From a virus, in IMG/VR virus record IMGVR_UViG_3300020190_002514, positions 1-30,422 of that record: 30,422 bases of DNA; one strand, written 5' to 3'. A model generated the notes under the pieces. It did not search any database. It was not told the origin of the DNA and saw nothing but the letters and a program-made list of their open reading frames with translations. Below are positions 16,295 through 23,768 of this stretch, piece after piece (position 1 is the first letter of the stretch; each line of letters opens with the position of its first letter). The position numbers and the translations under genes are program-made.

Positions 16295-17386
16295 TTATCG
16301 CTTTTCAGTAGCTGCACTAATATACTTACCATACTTCGAATGGAAGTCATCGAAACATTTGATCTCGTCAGGATCCAGCGGTAATTGGTATTGGGTAAGA
16401 GCAAGTTTGGTACCCATAACAACCAATTCAGTTTCAAAGTTATTCATAATAAATTCAAAGAAATAATTGACCTGATCGTTCCAATCTTTAGCATTCTTGT
16501 CGCAGGCATCCTTCAGTTCATAGCACAGGCTGACAGTCAACGAATACATAGCACTGATTTCCTTGGTGTCCATCTTCTTTACTTTGCCTTTGAGGATATC
16601 AGTTGGATTAGGCAGTTTGCCAGCTACCTTTCTATGTGCCATAAATTTAATAGCCAAACCTTCACCAACACCTCCAGCAATAAGATCTGCCATCGTGCTT
16701 TCATCAGTGTCGTCATCATCTAATAGTTCACTTACAAAGGTCCACGAACGGGGAGTAGCAAAACTGCGACTAGCGCTTTTAGGATCAAAATCATTCAGAT
16801 CTTTTTTGCTAAACTGTAAGAAACCAGCCACGTCTTTATGTATACGATTGTTGGTAGCCCATTCAAACCAATCATCAAAATCTACTTTCATTTCCAAATG
16901 TAAGAAACGATTTGCCAAAGGAGCCGGCATGCGATATGTAACGCCTTTATCTGCTTCACGGTTACCTGCGGCGACGATGTGCACATTATCAGGCAACTTG
17001 TAAGTACCAACTCGACGATTCAAAACTAACTGATAGGCCGCTGCCTGCACCGCTGGCGCCGCAGAATTCATTTCATCCATGAAAAGAATAATTTTACTAT
17101 ATTGATCAGCCATGATAGCGTCGGGCAGTTCAATAGGCGGCGCCCAAACCATACGATTGCTGTTGCTGTCAAAATAAGGAATTCCTTTAATGTCAGTAGG
17201 TTCCCACAGACTCAAACGAATATCAATAACGTGGGCATTAATTTCTTTCCCAATTTGGTGGATAATTTCACTTTTGCCAATTCCAGGTGGACCCCACAGA
17301 AACAAAGGCCGATTGTGTTTAAAAGCCTTTTGGACTGCTCGCTTTGCAGCCTTGGGACCTACTGTACGATTAGCTACATCGGGCAT
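16295..17386 (-). CDS. MoxR-type AAA+ ATPase
   Basis: 363 residues from the ATG at 17386, chosen because AAAGGAG lies just upstream; the in-frame TTG at 17410 lacks support. Walker A GPPGIGKS is at residues 32-39, Walker B IILFMDE at ~99-105, a sensor-1-like HIVAAGN at ~136-142, and RMPAPLANRF follows as in MoxR proteins. The C-terminal lid is helical. MoxR ATPases use ATP to remodel complexes together with VWA-domain partners, here encoded immediately downstream. It has its own near-perfect sigma70 promoter. The CobS subunit of cobaltochelatase is related, but the WEPTDIKGIPYF segment and partner type fit MoxR better. Cytoplasmic. Confidence 0.88.
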   Translation of the reverse strand: MPDVANRTVGPKAAKRAVQKAFKHNRPLFLWGPPGIGKSEIIHQIGKEINAHVIDIRLSLWEPTDIKGIPYFDSNSNRMVWAPPIELPDAIMADQYSKIILFMDEMNSAAPAVQAAAYQLVLNRRVGTYKLPDNVHIVAAGNREADKGVTYRMPAPLANRFLHLEMKVDFDDWFEWATNNRIHKDVAGFLQFSKKDLNDFDPKSASRSFATPRSWTFVSELLDDDDTDESTMADLIAGGVGEGLAIKFMAHRKVAGKLPNPTDILKGKVKKMDTKEISAMYSLTVSLCYELKDACDKNAKDWNDQVNYFFEFIMNNFETELVVMGTKLALTQYQLPLDPDEIKCFDDFHSKYGKYISAATEKR

Positions 17387-17423
17387 GGTAAACTCCTTTG
17401 GTGAATTCAATGTTGATGTTGTT

Positions 17424-17452
17424 ATTATATGCAGGTAGCGTCACGATGTCAA
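17424..17452 (-). promoter_or_regulatory. Consensus sigma70 promoter for the MoxR gene
   Basis: On the - strand: TTGACA (17452-17447), exactly 17 bases, TATAAT (17429-17424). Both hexamers are perfect. The -35 overlaps the TGA stop (17451-17449) of the upstream gene; the predicted start of transcription is near 17417, about 30 bases before the ATG at 17386. The strongest promoter visible in the window by sequence, of the kind used for early phage genes. Confidence 0.85.
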
Positions 17453-17847
17453 CTGTTTTCTTCCTGGTTTTTCTGTTTTTTTAAGGCCTTTATTAGTCCA
17501 AATTTTCTAATGTCGTCTGCAAACAACAGCAGTTCAAAACTCTTTTTTTCAGAAAAAACGGTTAAACTTTGTGGCCCCAAGAAATAAGGACAATCCAAAA
17601 ATTTATCCAAAAAAATTATTAATTGCGGATTAAGTTCTATATTGTCTGTAAATGGGATTTCGTATGATTTCATATCAAGCGAGTCAATTAAAAATTCTAA
17701 TCCTTTATCGGTAAGTCTAAGTCCACCAGACTCCTTTGACCTGGTATTGTACCACCATGTGTGTTTGTGTAAATGTACATTGGCATCGTCAACACTTTTC
17801 CCCCATTCTCTAAGGAAAAATTTAGTGTACAATTCTTGTGTGATCAT
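17449..17847 (-). CDS. Hypothetical protein (132 aa)
   Basis: 132 residues, beginning MITQELYTKFFLREWGKSVD. The arrangement (helix; WWYNTRSKESGGLRLTDKGLEFLID; then mixed alpha/beta; basic tail IKALKKQKNQEE) recalls a small winged-helix-like domain, with the GLRLTDKGLEFL segment as a typical wing-proximal element. This is suggestive of DNA or RNA binding, not proof. Coupled by ATGA to the upstream gene. Its stop codon lies inside the -35 box of the MoxR promoter, so its 3' end is constrained by that promoter. Confidence 0.55.
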   Translation of the reverse strand: MITQELYTKFFLREWGKSVDDANVHLHKHTWWYNTRSKESGGLRLTDKGLEFLIDSLDMKSYEIPFTDNIELNPQLIIFLDKFLDCPYFLGPQSLTVFSEKKSFELLLFADDIRKFGLIKALKKQKNQEENS

Positions 17848-18128
17848 TTTAGCACTGTACCACTGGTAAGTACCATCACAACGAAATCATTACAGCCAAA
17901 TTGGTCATTTAATTTTTTCGCCAAATTAATAGCGTGTCCGGGATTACTGAAACTAACCTTTTTGTATTTAGGACCAGGGTAATTTACTAGACTATTAAAA
18001 TTTTTTAGATTAAAAGGCTTGCCCTTGTAAAACACAGCCCATATTGCTTCGGCATCTAGTATCTGTTCACATTTGTAATTTTTTTTACTAGTGAACTCAA
18101 GTAATATGCGTGGTTTTGGTCTACTCAT
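17844..18128 (-). CDS. Small hypothetical protein (94 aa)
   Basis: 94 residues, basic (Lys/Arg-rich), with SRPKPRILLEFTSKKNYKCEQ at the start and alternating strands and helices (AEAIWAVFYKGKPFNLK; GHAINLAKKLNDQFGCNDFVV). A GGAG ribosome-binding site precedes the ATG and a late-promoter-like GATAAATA lies just upstream. No recognised motif. Its stop overlaps the next start by ATGA. Function unknown. Confidence 0.55.
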   Translation of the reverse strand: MSRPKPRILLEFTSKKNYKCEQILDAEAIWAVFYKGKPFNLKNFNSLVNYPGPKYKKVSFSNPGHAINLAKKLNDQFGCNDFVVMVLTSGTVLK

Positions 18129-18149
18129 AAAAACTCCATTAACTACGCA

Positions 18150-18157
18150 TATTTATC
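18150..18157 (-). promoter_or_regulatory. Possible late promoter box (GATAAATA, one mismatch)
   Basis: On the - strand GATAAATA, one base off the T4 late consensus, in the 31-base gap before the gene starting at 18128; the box ends 21 bases before that ATG. Placement matches that of the two exact boxes on the + strand, but a one-mismatch octamer in AT-rich DNA is weak evidence. Confidence 0.3.
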
Positions 18158-18159
18158 AA

Positions 18160-18402
18160 TTAATTTGCCGAAAATCCCCCACCGTCAAATTGCACAGTTA
18201 CAGACTCGCCTTTGGTTTTTTGCAGATTTTTCAAAAGGGTGTCATAGTCTTGATTTACCTTGGCTAATATTTCTGCTAGGGTAAAAGCGACCTGTTTGGC
18301 AGTTTTAATATCGATCTTAATTTCTTTTTGTTGCCCTAATTCAGCTGCCTTAATCTGTTGAATTAAACTGACTAAAGGATAGGTGTTAATCTGGTTTGAC
18401 AT
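18160..18402 (-). CDS. Small helical protein (80 aa)
   Basis: 80 residues, mainly helical with heptad-like spacing (QIKAAELGQQKEIKIDIKTAKQ; VAFTLAEILAKVNQDYDTLL), ending in a short Gly-rich tail (VQFDGGGFSAN). A coiled-coil-like adaptor is plausible. It overlaps the previous gene by 17 bases. No motif gives a function; I recall similar small proteins in marine T4-like phages. Confidence 0.55.
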   Translation of the reverse strand: MSNQINTYPLVSLIQQIKAAELGQQKEIKIDIKTAKQVAFTLAEILAKVNQDYDTLLKNLQKTKGESVTVQFDGGGFSAN

Positions 18403-18862
18403 TACTTAATACCTGTTTAAGTTCAATTTCTGTTTTAAAAGGACCCTTGTACGGATAACGTTCAATAGTGATAAGTTTCGGACAAAAACTTCTGACCCAA
18501 CCTTTGTTAAATTGAATAGCATAGTGTCCTGCACAGTACAGACTTTTACTTTGAAAACTTTTAGTATAAAGAGGCAAACGTTTTTGAACGTCATACATGG
18601 CATTAAATGGTTTACAGGCCGCTGGATAGCCATGTACTTCTTTGTCAACGGTGTCTGACACGACGGTTTTAACAGATTGTTGGAAAAAATCTTTGCCAAA
18701 TGCTTTTACAAGATCATCCTTTTTGTTAAAACAGGCTTCGCCATCTTTACTGGACACAATAAATTTATTGTTTTCTTTTTTATGTAGTGTGGCAACACGT
18801 TCGCCGTCTTGTTCTATAATCCAAAACTTACCTTCTACAATAGGTTTTGCTGTGACCTTCAT
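18386..18862 (-). CDS. Hypothetical protein (158 aa) coupled to the 5' nuclease gene
   Basis: 158 residues from the ATG at 18862, chosen because that ATG overlaps the nuclease stop as ATGA; the longer in-frame version would run into the nuclease gene. The N-terminal half looks like a small beta domain (KFWIIEQDGERVATLHKKEN, then FIVSSKDGEACF), the rest is basic with aromatic residues (SLYCAGHYAIQFNKGWVRSF). I remember this family from marine T4-like phages, next to replication genes, without a known role. Coupling to the nuclease suggests a function in DNA metabolism. Confidence 0.6.
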   Translation of the reverse strand: MKVTAKPIVEGKFWIIEQDGERVATLHKKENNKFIVSSKDGEACFNKKDDLVKAFGKDFFQQSVKTVVSDTVDKEVHGYPAACKPFNAMYDVQKRLPLYTKSFQSKSLYCAGHYAIQFNKGWVRSFCPKLITIERYPYKGPFKTEIELKQVLSNVKPD

Positions 18863-19827
18863 TTGTACCTCGCTTGAAATGGTTCTGCATATAGTTGAAT
18901 ACTGTCTGCAATCTTTTGCAGGGCAAAAAGATTGCAAAATTTCAACAGTCTAATACCTACTTGATCTATATTTTTTGATTCGTTAGTGTTAGTTATAATG
19001 GTATCTTGTATAAGTTTTTTTACATCGTCAGGTTGCGCTGTCAAATCAATTAACGTAACATTTCGTTGATAGTCATCGATTACTCTATGTTCTTGGCCGT
19101 TATGATCTAACCAACGCTGTAGCATAAGATTATTCCACGCGAATCCTTTGTTACTACGGTCATCAAATGCTTCTTGTAATTTTGTTTTACGAACACCTGG
19201 ATAGGCCGAAAAGACATTGTCTGAAGTATCACCTCTAATACATTTTTCAAATAGTAACCATTCTGGATTAGGAATCGACTTTGGTTCCTTAGTTTTACTG
19301 TCTAAAACCAATTGGCCTTTCTTGTCAAAAATGCCTTCGATAGTAGTGACAGTATCCATTACACCGTTGTACTGTTTTACATTACTAGCAATAAGTTGAT
19401 GAAAATCACTGTCTGTACTGATAATTACGTGATCGGCATCTTTGTGGGATTGGATAAAACCTGCTATTAGATCGTCTGCTTCTAATTTGGGATTTTGTAA
19501 AACTGTGCAGTTTGTTTTGGTACTGATAAATTCTTTGAACTTATCAAAAGTTTCCCAGAACAGTTTGTCTTCTTCTTGCTCTTTAGCAGTCATGGCCGCA
19601 CGGGTTTCTTGCCTATTACGCTTATATGGCTCATAGTAATCTTTGCGCCATGATCTGCCTTCTAAACAGAACACCACATGACTGCCATTAAAGTCTTGCC
19701 AGGCTTTTTTAATACTGTTAAACATAATATGCATGGCCATGCCAATTTTAGTATCGGCGTCGCCTTTAATTACATGACGTGCTCGAAAGAATGTATTGGC
19801 AGTATCAACCAGTATGTACGTTGTCAT
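18859..19827 (-). CDS. rnh: 5'-3' exonuclease, T4 RNase H / FEN-like
   Basis: 322 residues, close to T4 RNase H. The FEN/PIN-type acidic residues are in place: D8 in ILVDTANTFF, the RNRQE/basic segment, LEADDLIAGF, ISTDSDFHQL, and GDTSDNVFSAYPG for the helix-hairpin-helix region. The enzyme removes RNA primers and 5' flaps during lagging-strand synthesis. Translation starts at the ATG at 19827 after a 83-base gap with only a weak ribosome-binding site. The downstream gene overlaps by ATGA. The bacterial DNA polymerase I 5' nuclease is related, but length and context favour the phage form. Confidence 0.88.
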   Translation of the reverse strand: MTTYILVDTANTFFRARHVIKGDADTKIGMAMHIMFNSIKKAWQDFNGSHVVFCLEGRSWRKDYYEPYKRNRQETRAAMTAKEQEEDKLFWETFDKFKEFISTKTNCTVLQNPKLEADDLIAGFIQSHKDADHVIISTDSDFHQLIASNVKQYNGVMDTVTTIEGIFDKKGQLVLDSKTKEPKSIPNPEWLLFEKCIRGDTSDNVFSAYPGVRKTKLQEAFDDRSNKGFAWNNLMLQRWLDHNGQEHRVIDDYQRNVTLIDLTAQPDDVKKLIQDTIITNTNESKNIDQVGIRLLKFCNLFALQKIADSIQLYAEPFQARYK

Positions 19828-19910
19828 TTTGTAATTGTTTCACTCTGTTTTAATAAAATTTCAAACCTAAGGGCTCTATAAGGGAGATTGTTTTTTTAAT
19901 CGCTGTATAA

Positions 19911-20471
19911 TCATACAAAATATTCCATATCTGCGGCAAACACAAAACGGTAATCATCTGAGTCAGTTATACCGGGTCTATGCCATAGTTTACTTGAATA
20001 AATGAACCAAGTCAAATTTTTTGGTTCCTGGAAAAAGTTAAGGTCGTGATCTGGCCAGTTAGGACAGAACTCAGTGCCCGCTAGTTTTGGATCGCTGACA
20101 TTGCTAGGAATACTCACATACCAAACACCGCTTAAAGTAGCAGTAGTGCCGTCGTTGTCGTTGATATGATGATGATGCCATAGTTTATTGCGATCTTCAG
20201 CATCTTTGGCAGAGGTCATGAGTACCCAGCTCATAATATTTTTAATGCGTACTTCTTTACCTAGGTAAAGAAAGCAACCAAATATAAAACTTTGGCGCAT
20301 CTTTAACCAAACTGGCTCTGGCCTTGCAAAAAGATTTTCTTGTGTTTGATATTTTGGACTGTTCTTAAAGTATCTACCTTCTGCAATTATTTGTTGCGTG
20401 ATAGTCTTTATGTCTAGATTTTCTTGCAGTGACAGTAAAGAAGAAAAATCATAGGCTTGAACTTGATTCAT
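19911..20471 (-). CDS. Putative 2OG-Fe(II) oxygenase (phage type)
   Basis: 186 residues. The core resembles the PF13759-type fold: a His cluster WHHHHIND (residues 98-105) leading to LSGVWYVSIPS, then FFQEP, and a distal WH (H164) with YRFVFAA (R175) as the expected iron and 2-oxoglutarate ligands. The proximal ligand pattern is HxN/HxD-like rather than a textbook HxD, so activity is likely but not certain. Such enzymes hydroxylate proteins, nucleic-acid bases or small molecules; several types occur in marine T4-like phages. ATGA coupling to the gene before it places it at the end of the QueE block. Substrate unknown. Confidence 0.6.
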   Translation of the reverse strand: MNQVQAYDFSSLLSLQENLDIKTITQQIIAEGRYFKNSPKYQTQENLFARPEPVWLKMRQSFIFGCFLYLGKEVRIKNIMSWVLMTSAKDAEDRNKLWHHHHINDNDGTTATLSGVWYVSIPSNVSDPKLAGTEFCPNWPDHDLNFFQEPKNLTWFIYSSKLWHRPGITDSDDYRFVFAADMEYFV

Positions 20472-20806
20472 TTTTTTGCATCATTAATATTTACAACATT
20501 AATGTATCCTGAATCTCTAGTTTCATCTAGACCTTCTTCTGAGAGGATGTTCTTACATAATTCCTTGAACCATTTATCAACGATTTCTTCATCGTTGTCT
20601 CCTTTGAAACCGTTAGATTTTAACAATGCAATAAAATGATCGTTCCAGTCTAATTCAAAAAAACCATTTCTTGGATTCTCAACATTGACCTTGGTATCAA
20701 TTACTCTAATCCACGGCTCACCTTTTCTTGATGCTTGTTCCTTGGCCGTTTCTGTTAGAGTATCTGCAGGCAGCTTGCCCAACAGTTTTTTAAAAAATTC
20801 TATCAT
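20468..20806 (-). CDS. Hypothetical protein (112 aa) in the QueE block
   Basis: 112 residues. The N-terminus MIEFFKKLLGKLPAD is an amphipathic helix; then a strand-rich stretch (PWIRVIDTKVNVENPRNGFFELDWND) and an acidic helical C-terminal half (DEEIVDKWFKELCKNILSEEG). No recognised motif. It starts directly after the preceding stop and is coupled by ATGA to the oxygenase-like gene. I remember similar proteins from marine T4-like phages. Function unknown. Confidence 0.6.
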   Translation of the reverse strand: MIEFFKKLLGKLPADTLTETAKEQASRKGEPWIRVIDTKVNVENPRNGFFELDWNDHFIALLKSNGFKGDNDEEIVDKWFKELCKNILSEEGLDETRDSGYINVVNINDAKK

Positions 20807-20992
20807 TTACCAACTCTCCAAATCTGTGTTATCTATTTTTACAGATGATTTTGAACCTAATTCTATAGTGACATTGGGTCCAATTCCATTTGTAGATTCT
20901 TCACGCCAGACAATATGATCAACATCATTGTTCGTATCAAAAATTTCTTTGACCTTTTCAAACTGACTCCGGGTAATTGTAATCTCTTTCAT
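20807..20992 (-). CDS. Small hypothetical protein (61 aa) coupled to queE
   Basis: 61 residues from the ATG at 20992, selected because it forms TAATG with the queE stop; an in-frame ATG at 21004 inside queE would add four residues. The protein is MKEITITRSQFEKVKEIFD, then an acidic region and a beta stretch (NVTIELGSKSSVKID). No known motif. Tight coupling suggests co-regulation with QueE, but a functional link is not shown. Confidence 0.55.
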   Translation of the reverse strand: MKEITITRSQFEKVKEIFDTNNDVDHIVWREESTNGIGPNVTIELGSKSSVKIDNTDLESW

Positions 20993-21840
20993 TATGTACC
21001 CCATGCGTTGTTCCAGATGTCAACTTGTAATCTAGGAGAATATTTATAACCTTTATCCATAGAAAGTTGGGCAACTTGCTTTGTATTGAAATGATATAGA
21101 CTGTCTACACCGCCAACGGGCATTAGGTAAACATTGCCAGCAAAACCTTCTTTTTGATATTGCTCAACTGCGCGATTTACTTCATCAACATCATGCTGAT
21201 TGCTGACAACAAATTTTAAATAGGCAGTGCCTAATTCGTTGTAACTGGCTACAACAATTGGTTGTATAGCTTCTGACCATGCTTCACCGCTGCAACTGAG
21301 TTTAGGACTGATACTAAATGTGACTTCAACATCACTTTGATGTTTAAGCCATTCTGCAAATTTAGGATCTAGATCTTGAGTGCCGTTAGTTTCAAAAGTA
21401 ACATTGACTAACCCGTTGCCTGCACACTCTTCAATGAGTTTTGGCCACGCACGTTGCCAGCCTAATAAAGGTTCGCCGCCTGTGATAACAAGATGGATGT
21501 CGTTGTTTCCTTGCCGCCATGTGCGATTAGGAATAAGATCTTCCATCTTAATTTTAATATCATCAAGCGTCATAAAATGGCTAAGATTTTTATAGGCAGG
21601 ATGCCACGACGCATAACTGTCGCAGCCGGTTCTAGCCAACGGCAGTTCTTCGTAGATTTTAAACTTAGAGATATCTTTAGCAATATCCTCGGGATCTGTG
21701 CTGCGTTGACCTAAAGGTAAACCAAACCCTCTACATTGAAAGTTACAACCAAAAGAGCGCAGGAACACGCTAGGCGTTCCTGCATACAGTCCTTCGCCTT
21801 GTATGCTGTAAAATATTTCTGCAATTTTAACCTTGTTCAT
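20992..21840 (-). CDS. queE: 7-carboxy-7-deazaguanine synthase QueE (radical SAM)
   Basis: 282 residues. The N-terminus IAEIFYSIQGEGLYAGTPSVFLR is the QueE hallmark. The 4Fe-4S ligands appear as C32 and C36 (GCNFQC) and C73 (TGCDSY), i.e. CX3CX36C, with a long loop instead of CX3CX2C. ITGGEPLL gives the SAM-binding GGEP; FETNGT and FSISPKLSCSGE follow as in the family. The enzyme converts 6-carboxy-tetrahydropterin to 7-carboxy-7-deazaguanine. It overlaps MazG by 14 bases upstream. FolE and a QueD-like gene nearby support a preQ0 route. Cyanophage-type QueE proteins, as I recall, share the expanded loop. Confidence 0.9.
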   Translation of the reverse strand: MNKVKIAEIFYSIQGEGLYAGTPSVFLRSFGCNFQCRGFGLPLGQRSTDPEDIAKDISKFKIYEELPLARTGCDSYASWHPAYKNLSHFMTLDDIKIKMEDLIPNRTWRQGNNDIHLVITGGEPLLGWQRAWPKLIEECAGNGLVNVTFETNGTQDLDPKFAEWLKHQSDVEVTFSISPKLSCSGEAWSEAIQPIVVASYNELGTAYLKFVVSNQHDVDEVNRAVEQYQKEGFAGNVYLMPVGGVDSLYHFNTKQVAQLSMDKGYKYSPRLQVDIWNNAWGT

Positions 21841-22111
21841 AAATGTTAGACCATTTTTTTAATTTGTCTTCTTTAAGTTTTTTTGCTTTTTGCAAGTCTT
21901 CTGTGGTAAACACACCTTGTTCAACAAGAAGATATATCATTAATATAACATCTCCGGCTTCTTGAGTCAACTGTTCTCGCTGAGTTACACTATCTTTGTA
22001 CGTATTATCAAGACCAAATCTTCGAACTTTACTTAAGGCAACAATCAATTCGCCGCATTCTTCTTGTAGAATGTCCATTATTTCCTGGGTCTTAGACACA
22101 GTTGCCTTCAT
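21827..22111 (-). CDS. MazG-like nucleotide pyrophosphohydrolase
   Basis: 94 residues, the size of single-domain MazG-like proteins. The all-helical metal site is visible as EECGEL (residues ~17-22) and EAGDVILMIY (~51-60), which match the ExxE...ExxD pattern. These enzymes split NTPs or dNTPs to monophosphates and pyrophosphate. Marine T4-like phages often carry one. Here it is coupled to the 74-residue gene before it (ATGA) and overlaps queE, so it may tune guanine nucleotide or modified-nucleotide pools; that link is inference. Confidence 0.85.
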   Translation of the reverse strand: MKATVSKTQEIMDILQEECGELIVALSKVRRFGLDNTYKDSVTQREQLTQEAGDVILMIYLLVEQGVFTTEDLQKAKKLKEDKLKKWSNIYEQG

Positions 22112-22332
22112 TGTAAAAATCCTGTGTTTATTTTTTTAACGGAATCTTTTCTATTATAGATAGTTTCGACCATGTGCCGATATTCGTCATCAGTCATTAA
22201 TGTTTTATAGAACGTAAGACCCTGTGCTATTAGAATACCGGCTATTTCAAATGGTAGATATCCTTCTTCTACCATTTGGTTATGAATCAACCAGTATTTT
22301 TGATATAGCTTGTCTAATTTGTCATCGTTCAT
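22108..22332 (-). CDS. Small helical phage protein (74 aa)
   Basis: 74 residues, mostly helical: DKLDKLYQKYWLIHNQMVEEGYLPFEIAGILIAQGLTFYKTL, then a DDEYRHMVETIY segment. The pattern EEGY.PFEIAGIL.AQGLTFYKT.. is one I remember from small conserved proteins of marine T4-like phages. Its stop overlaps the MazG start as ATGA. Function unknown; the sequence has no enzyme motif. Confidence 0.65.
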   Translation of the reverse strand: MNDDKLDKLYQKYWLIHNQMVEEGYLPFEIAGILIAQGLTFYKTLMTDDEYRHMVETIYNRKDSVKKINTGFLQ

Positions 22333-22389
22333 TGTTTTTATTTGTTAAATTTTTTGTTAGTCAGTATTTTACAATATTGTCCGTAGCAA

Positions 22390-22434
22390 CTATTTGTTTG
22401 AAGATGATCCGATATTCATTCCACAAGCAGCCAT
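22390..22434 (-). CDS. Possible 14-residue peptide coupled by TAATG
   Basis: The stop of the 72-residue gene overlaps an ATG (TAATG at 22436-22432), opening a 14-codon frame (MAACGMNIGSSSNK) that ends at TAG. Every neighbouring junction uses the same ATGA/TAATG coupling, which makes translation plausible. A 45-base frame has no statistical support of its own. I have a faint memory of similar Cys/Gly peptides in marine phages, not enough to name it. Confidence 0.3.
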   Translation of the reverse strand: MAACGMNIGSSSNK

Positions 22435-22652
22435 TATTTTTTCCTTGTGCGTTTAGATTTCTCTTCTGGTTTATTTTCTATACCCGCAATGGCTTCTCGG
22501 ACATCACGTTTAAGTGCATCCCAGTCAGTTAATAATTCTATCCTGCCGTCCTCATATTCGTACCTGGTGCTATGACTACCTACGGTGACTATCGGCCAAG
22601 TAGTAGGAAGTTTGTCAACATCGACCTTCTTTTTAGATTTAGGTGCTATCAT
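22434..22652 (-). CDS. Small basic/acidic protein (72 aa) downstream of guaC
   Basis: 72 residues with a Lys-rich start (MIAPKSKKKVDVDKL) and Lys/Arg-rich end (EEKSKRTRKK); the middle has strands (WPIVTVGSHSTRYEYEDGRIELL) then a helix (DWDALKRDVREAIAGI). Begins nine bases after the GMP reductase stop. I recall this kind of protein in marine T4-like phages. The charged ends suggest nucleic-acid or protein contact, otherwise unknown. Confidence 0.6.
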   Translation of the reverse strand: MIAPKSKKKVDVDKLPTTWPIVTVGSHSTRYEYEDGRIELLTDWDALKRDVREAIAGIENKPEEKSKRTRKK

Positions 22653-22661
22653 TATTTTGTC

Positions 22662-23768
22662 TCACTTTAAAAAAATATCATTTATCTGTCGATTTACACG
22701 GATAAAAGTAGTGCATTTACTTAGTTGTTTCAAAGTTGGTGCCCCAACATAGGTACAGCAGCTACGGAGACCACCTAACAAGTCTAATACAGTGAATTTT
22801 ACTGGACCTCTATAGGGAATAGTAACAGTACGACCTTCACTGCTACGATATTCTGCTACACCACCGTGATGCTTTTCCATGGCAGTGTCTGAGCTCATGC
22901 CATAAAACTCTACGAACTGTTCTTTGATAGCACAAAAATCATAGGTGTCTAAACCATCTCTGTTTTTACTACTGATAAACTGTTCGCCTTTGACATTAAA
23001 ATATTTGGTTATTACCTTGCCGCCGCCTTCATCATGACCGGCCAACATGCCGCCCAGCATTACAAAATCTGCACCAGCTCCGAAGGCTTTAGCGACATCC
23101 CCAGCACAAGTACAACCGCCGTCAGCAATAATGTGTCCACCAAGACCATGAGCAGCGTCCGCACATTCAATGATCGCTGAAAGTTGTGGATAGCCAACGC
23201 CAGTTTGAATACGAGTAGTACAAACGCTACCAGGGCCAATGCCCACTTTAACAATATCTGCTCCACGTAATATTAACTCCTGTGTCATGTCTGCGGTAAC
23301 GACATTGCCGGCAATAATTGTGCAATGTGGAAATGTTTCTCTTACCTTTTGAACGTAATCTCCAAAGCGTTCTTGATAACCATTTGCAACATCAATACAG
23401 ATAAAATGGATTTCTGGATAGGCATTTATTATTTGCTTTAGAGTAGAAAAATCTTTATCACTAGTACCAGTACTGACAGCAAAATATTTACCGCCTATTT
23501 CTTCTACAGTGGTGTCAAAGTATTCTATGGTAGTATTTTTAACTAGACAAGTAAACATCCTGTGTTCGTACAAAGCATGAGCCATGTCTAGTGTTCCAAC
23601 GCCGTCCATGTTAGAAGCCATGATAGGAATGCCAGACCATTCCGTTTTGCTGTGCCGAAATTTGTATGAACGATTTAAGTCTACTTCTTTACGGCTAGAA
23701 AGTGTACTGCGTTTTGGACGTATAAGGACATCTTTAAAATCTAATTTAACATCGTTTTCAATTCTCAT
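22662..23768 (-). CDS. guaC: GMP reductase GuaC
   Basis: 368 residues from the ATG at 23768, which overlaps the upstream stop as ATGA. The sequence follows bacterial GuaC closely: [45 protein letters not shown], the catalytic loop [11 protein letters not shown] with C183, IIADGGCT and [14 protein letters not shown]. GuaC reduces GMP to IMP with NADPH and releases ammonia; IMP dehydrogenase is excluded by the lack of CBS domains and by the N-terminus. It is about 20 residues longer than E. coli GuaC because of an insertion at ~251-287, before FYGMSS. It is coupled to a phosphoribosyltransferase and GTP cyclohydrolase I. Confidence 0.95.
   Translation of the reverse strand: MRIENDVKLDFKDVLIRPKRSTLSSRKEVDLNRSYKFRHSKTEWSGIPIMASNMDGVGTLDMAHALYEHRMFTCLVKNTTIEYFDTTVEEIGGKYFAVSTGTSDKDFSTLKQIINAYPEIHFICIDVANGYQERFGDYVQKVRETFPHCTIIAGNVVTADMTQELILRGADIVKVGIGPGSVCTTRIQTGVGYPQLSAIIECADAAHGLGGHIIADGGCTCAGDVAKAFGAGADFVMLGGMLAGHDEGGGKVITKYFNVKGEQFISSKNRDGLDTYDFCAIKEQFVEFYGMSSDTAMEKHHGGVAEYRSSEGRTVTIPYRGPVKFTVLDLLGGLRSCCTYVGAPTLKQLSKCTTFIRVNRQINDIFLK

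Noticed and set aside
16295-17386. CobS (cobaltochelatase ATPase) as the identity of the AAA+ protein
   Set aside because: Marine phage CobS annotations exist, but the segment after Walker A and the HExxH/VWA partner fit MoxR/DUF2201 better. The families are related, so this is a preference.
19828-19910. Promoter or terminator in the gap before the 5' nuclease gene
   Set aside because: Contains T-rich and partly symmetric stretches, but no paired -35/-10 hexamers at proper spacing and no stable stem followed by Ts.
21041-21048. Exact TATAAATA on the - strand inside queE
   Set aside because: It lies within coding sequence, about 50 bases before a gene already coupled to queE by TAATG. In AT-rich DNA an octamer like this is expected by chance; no other support.
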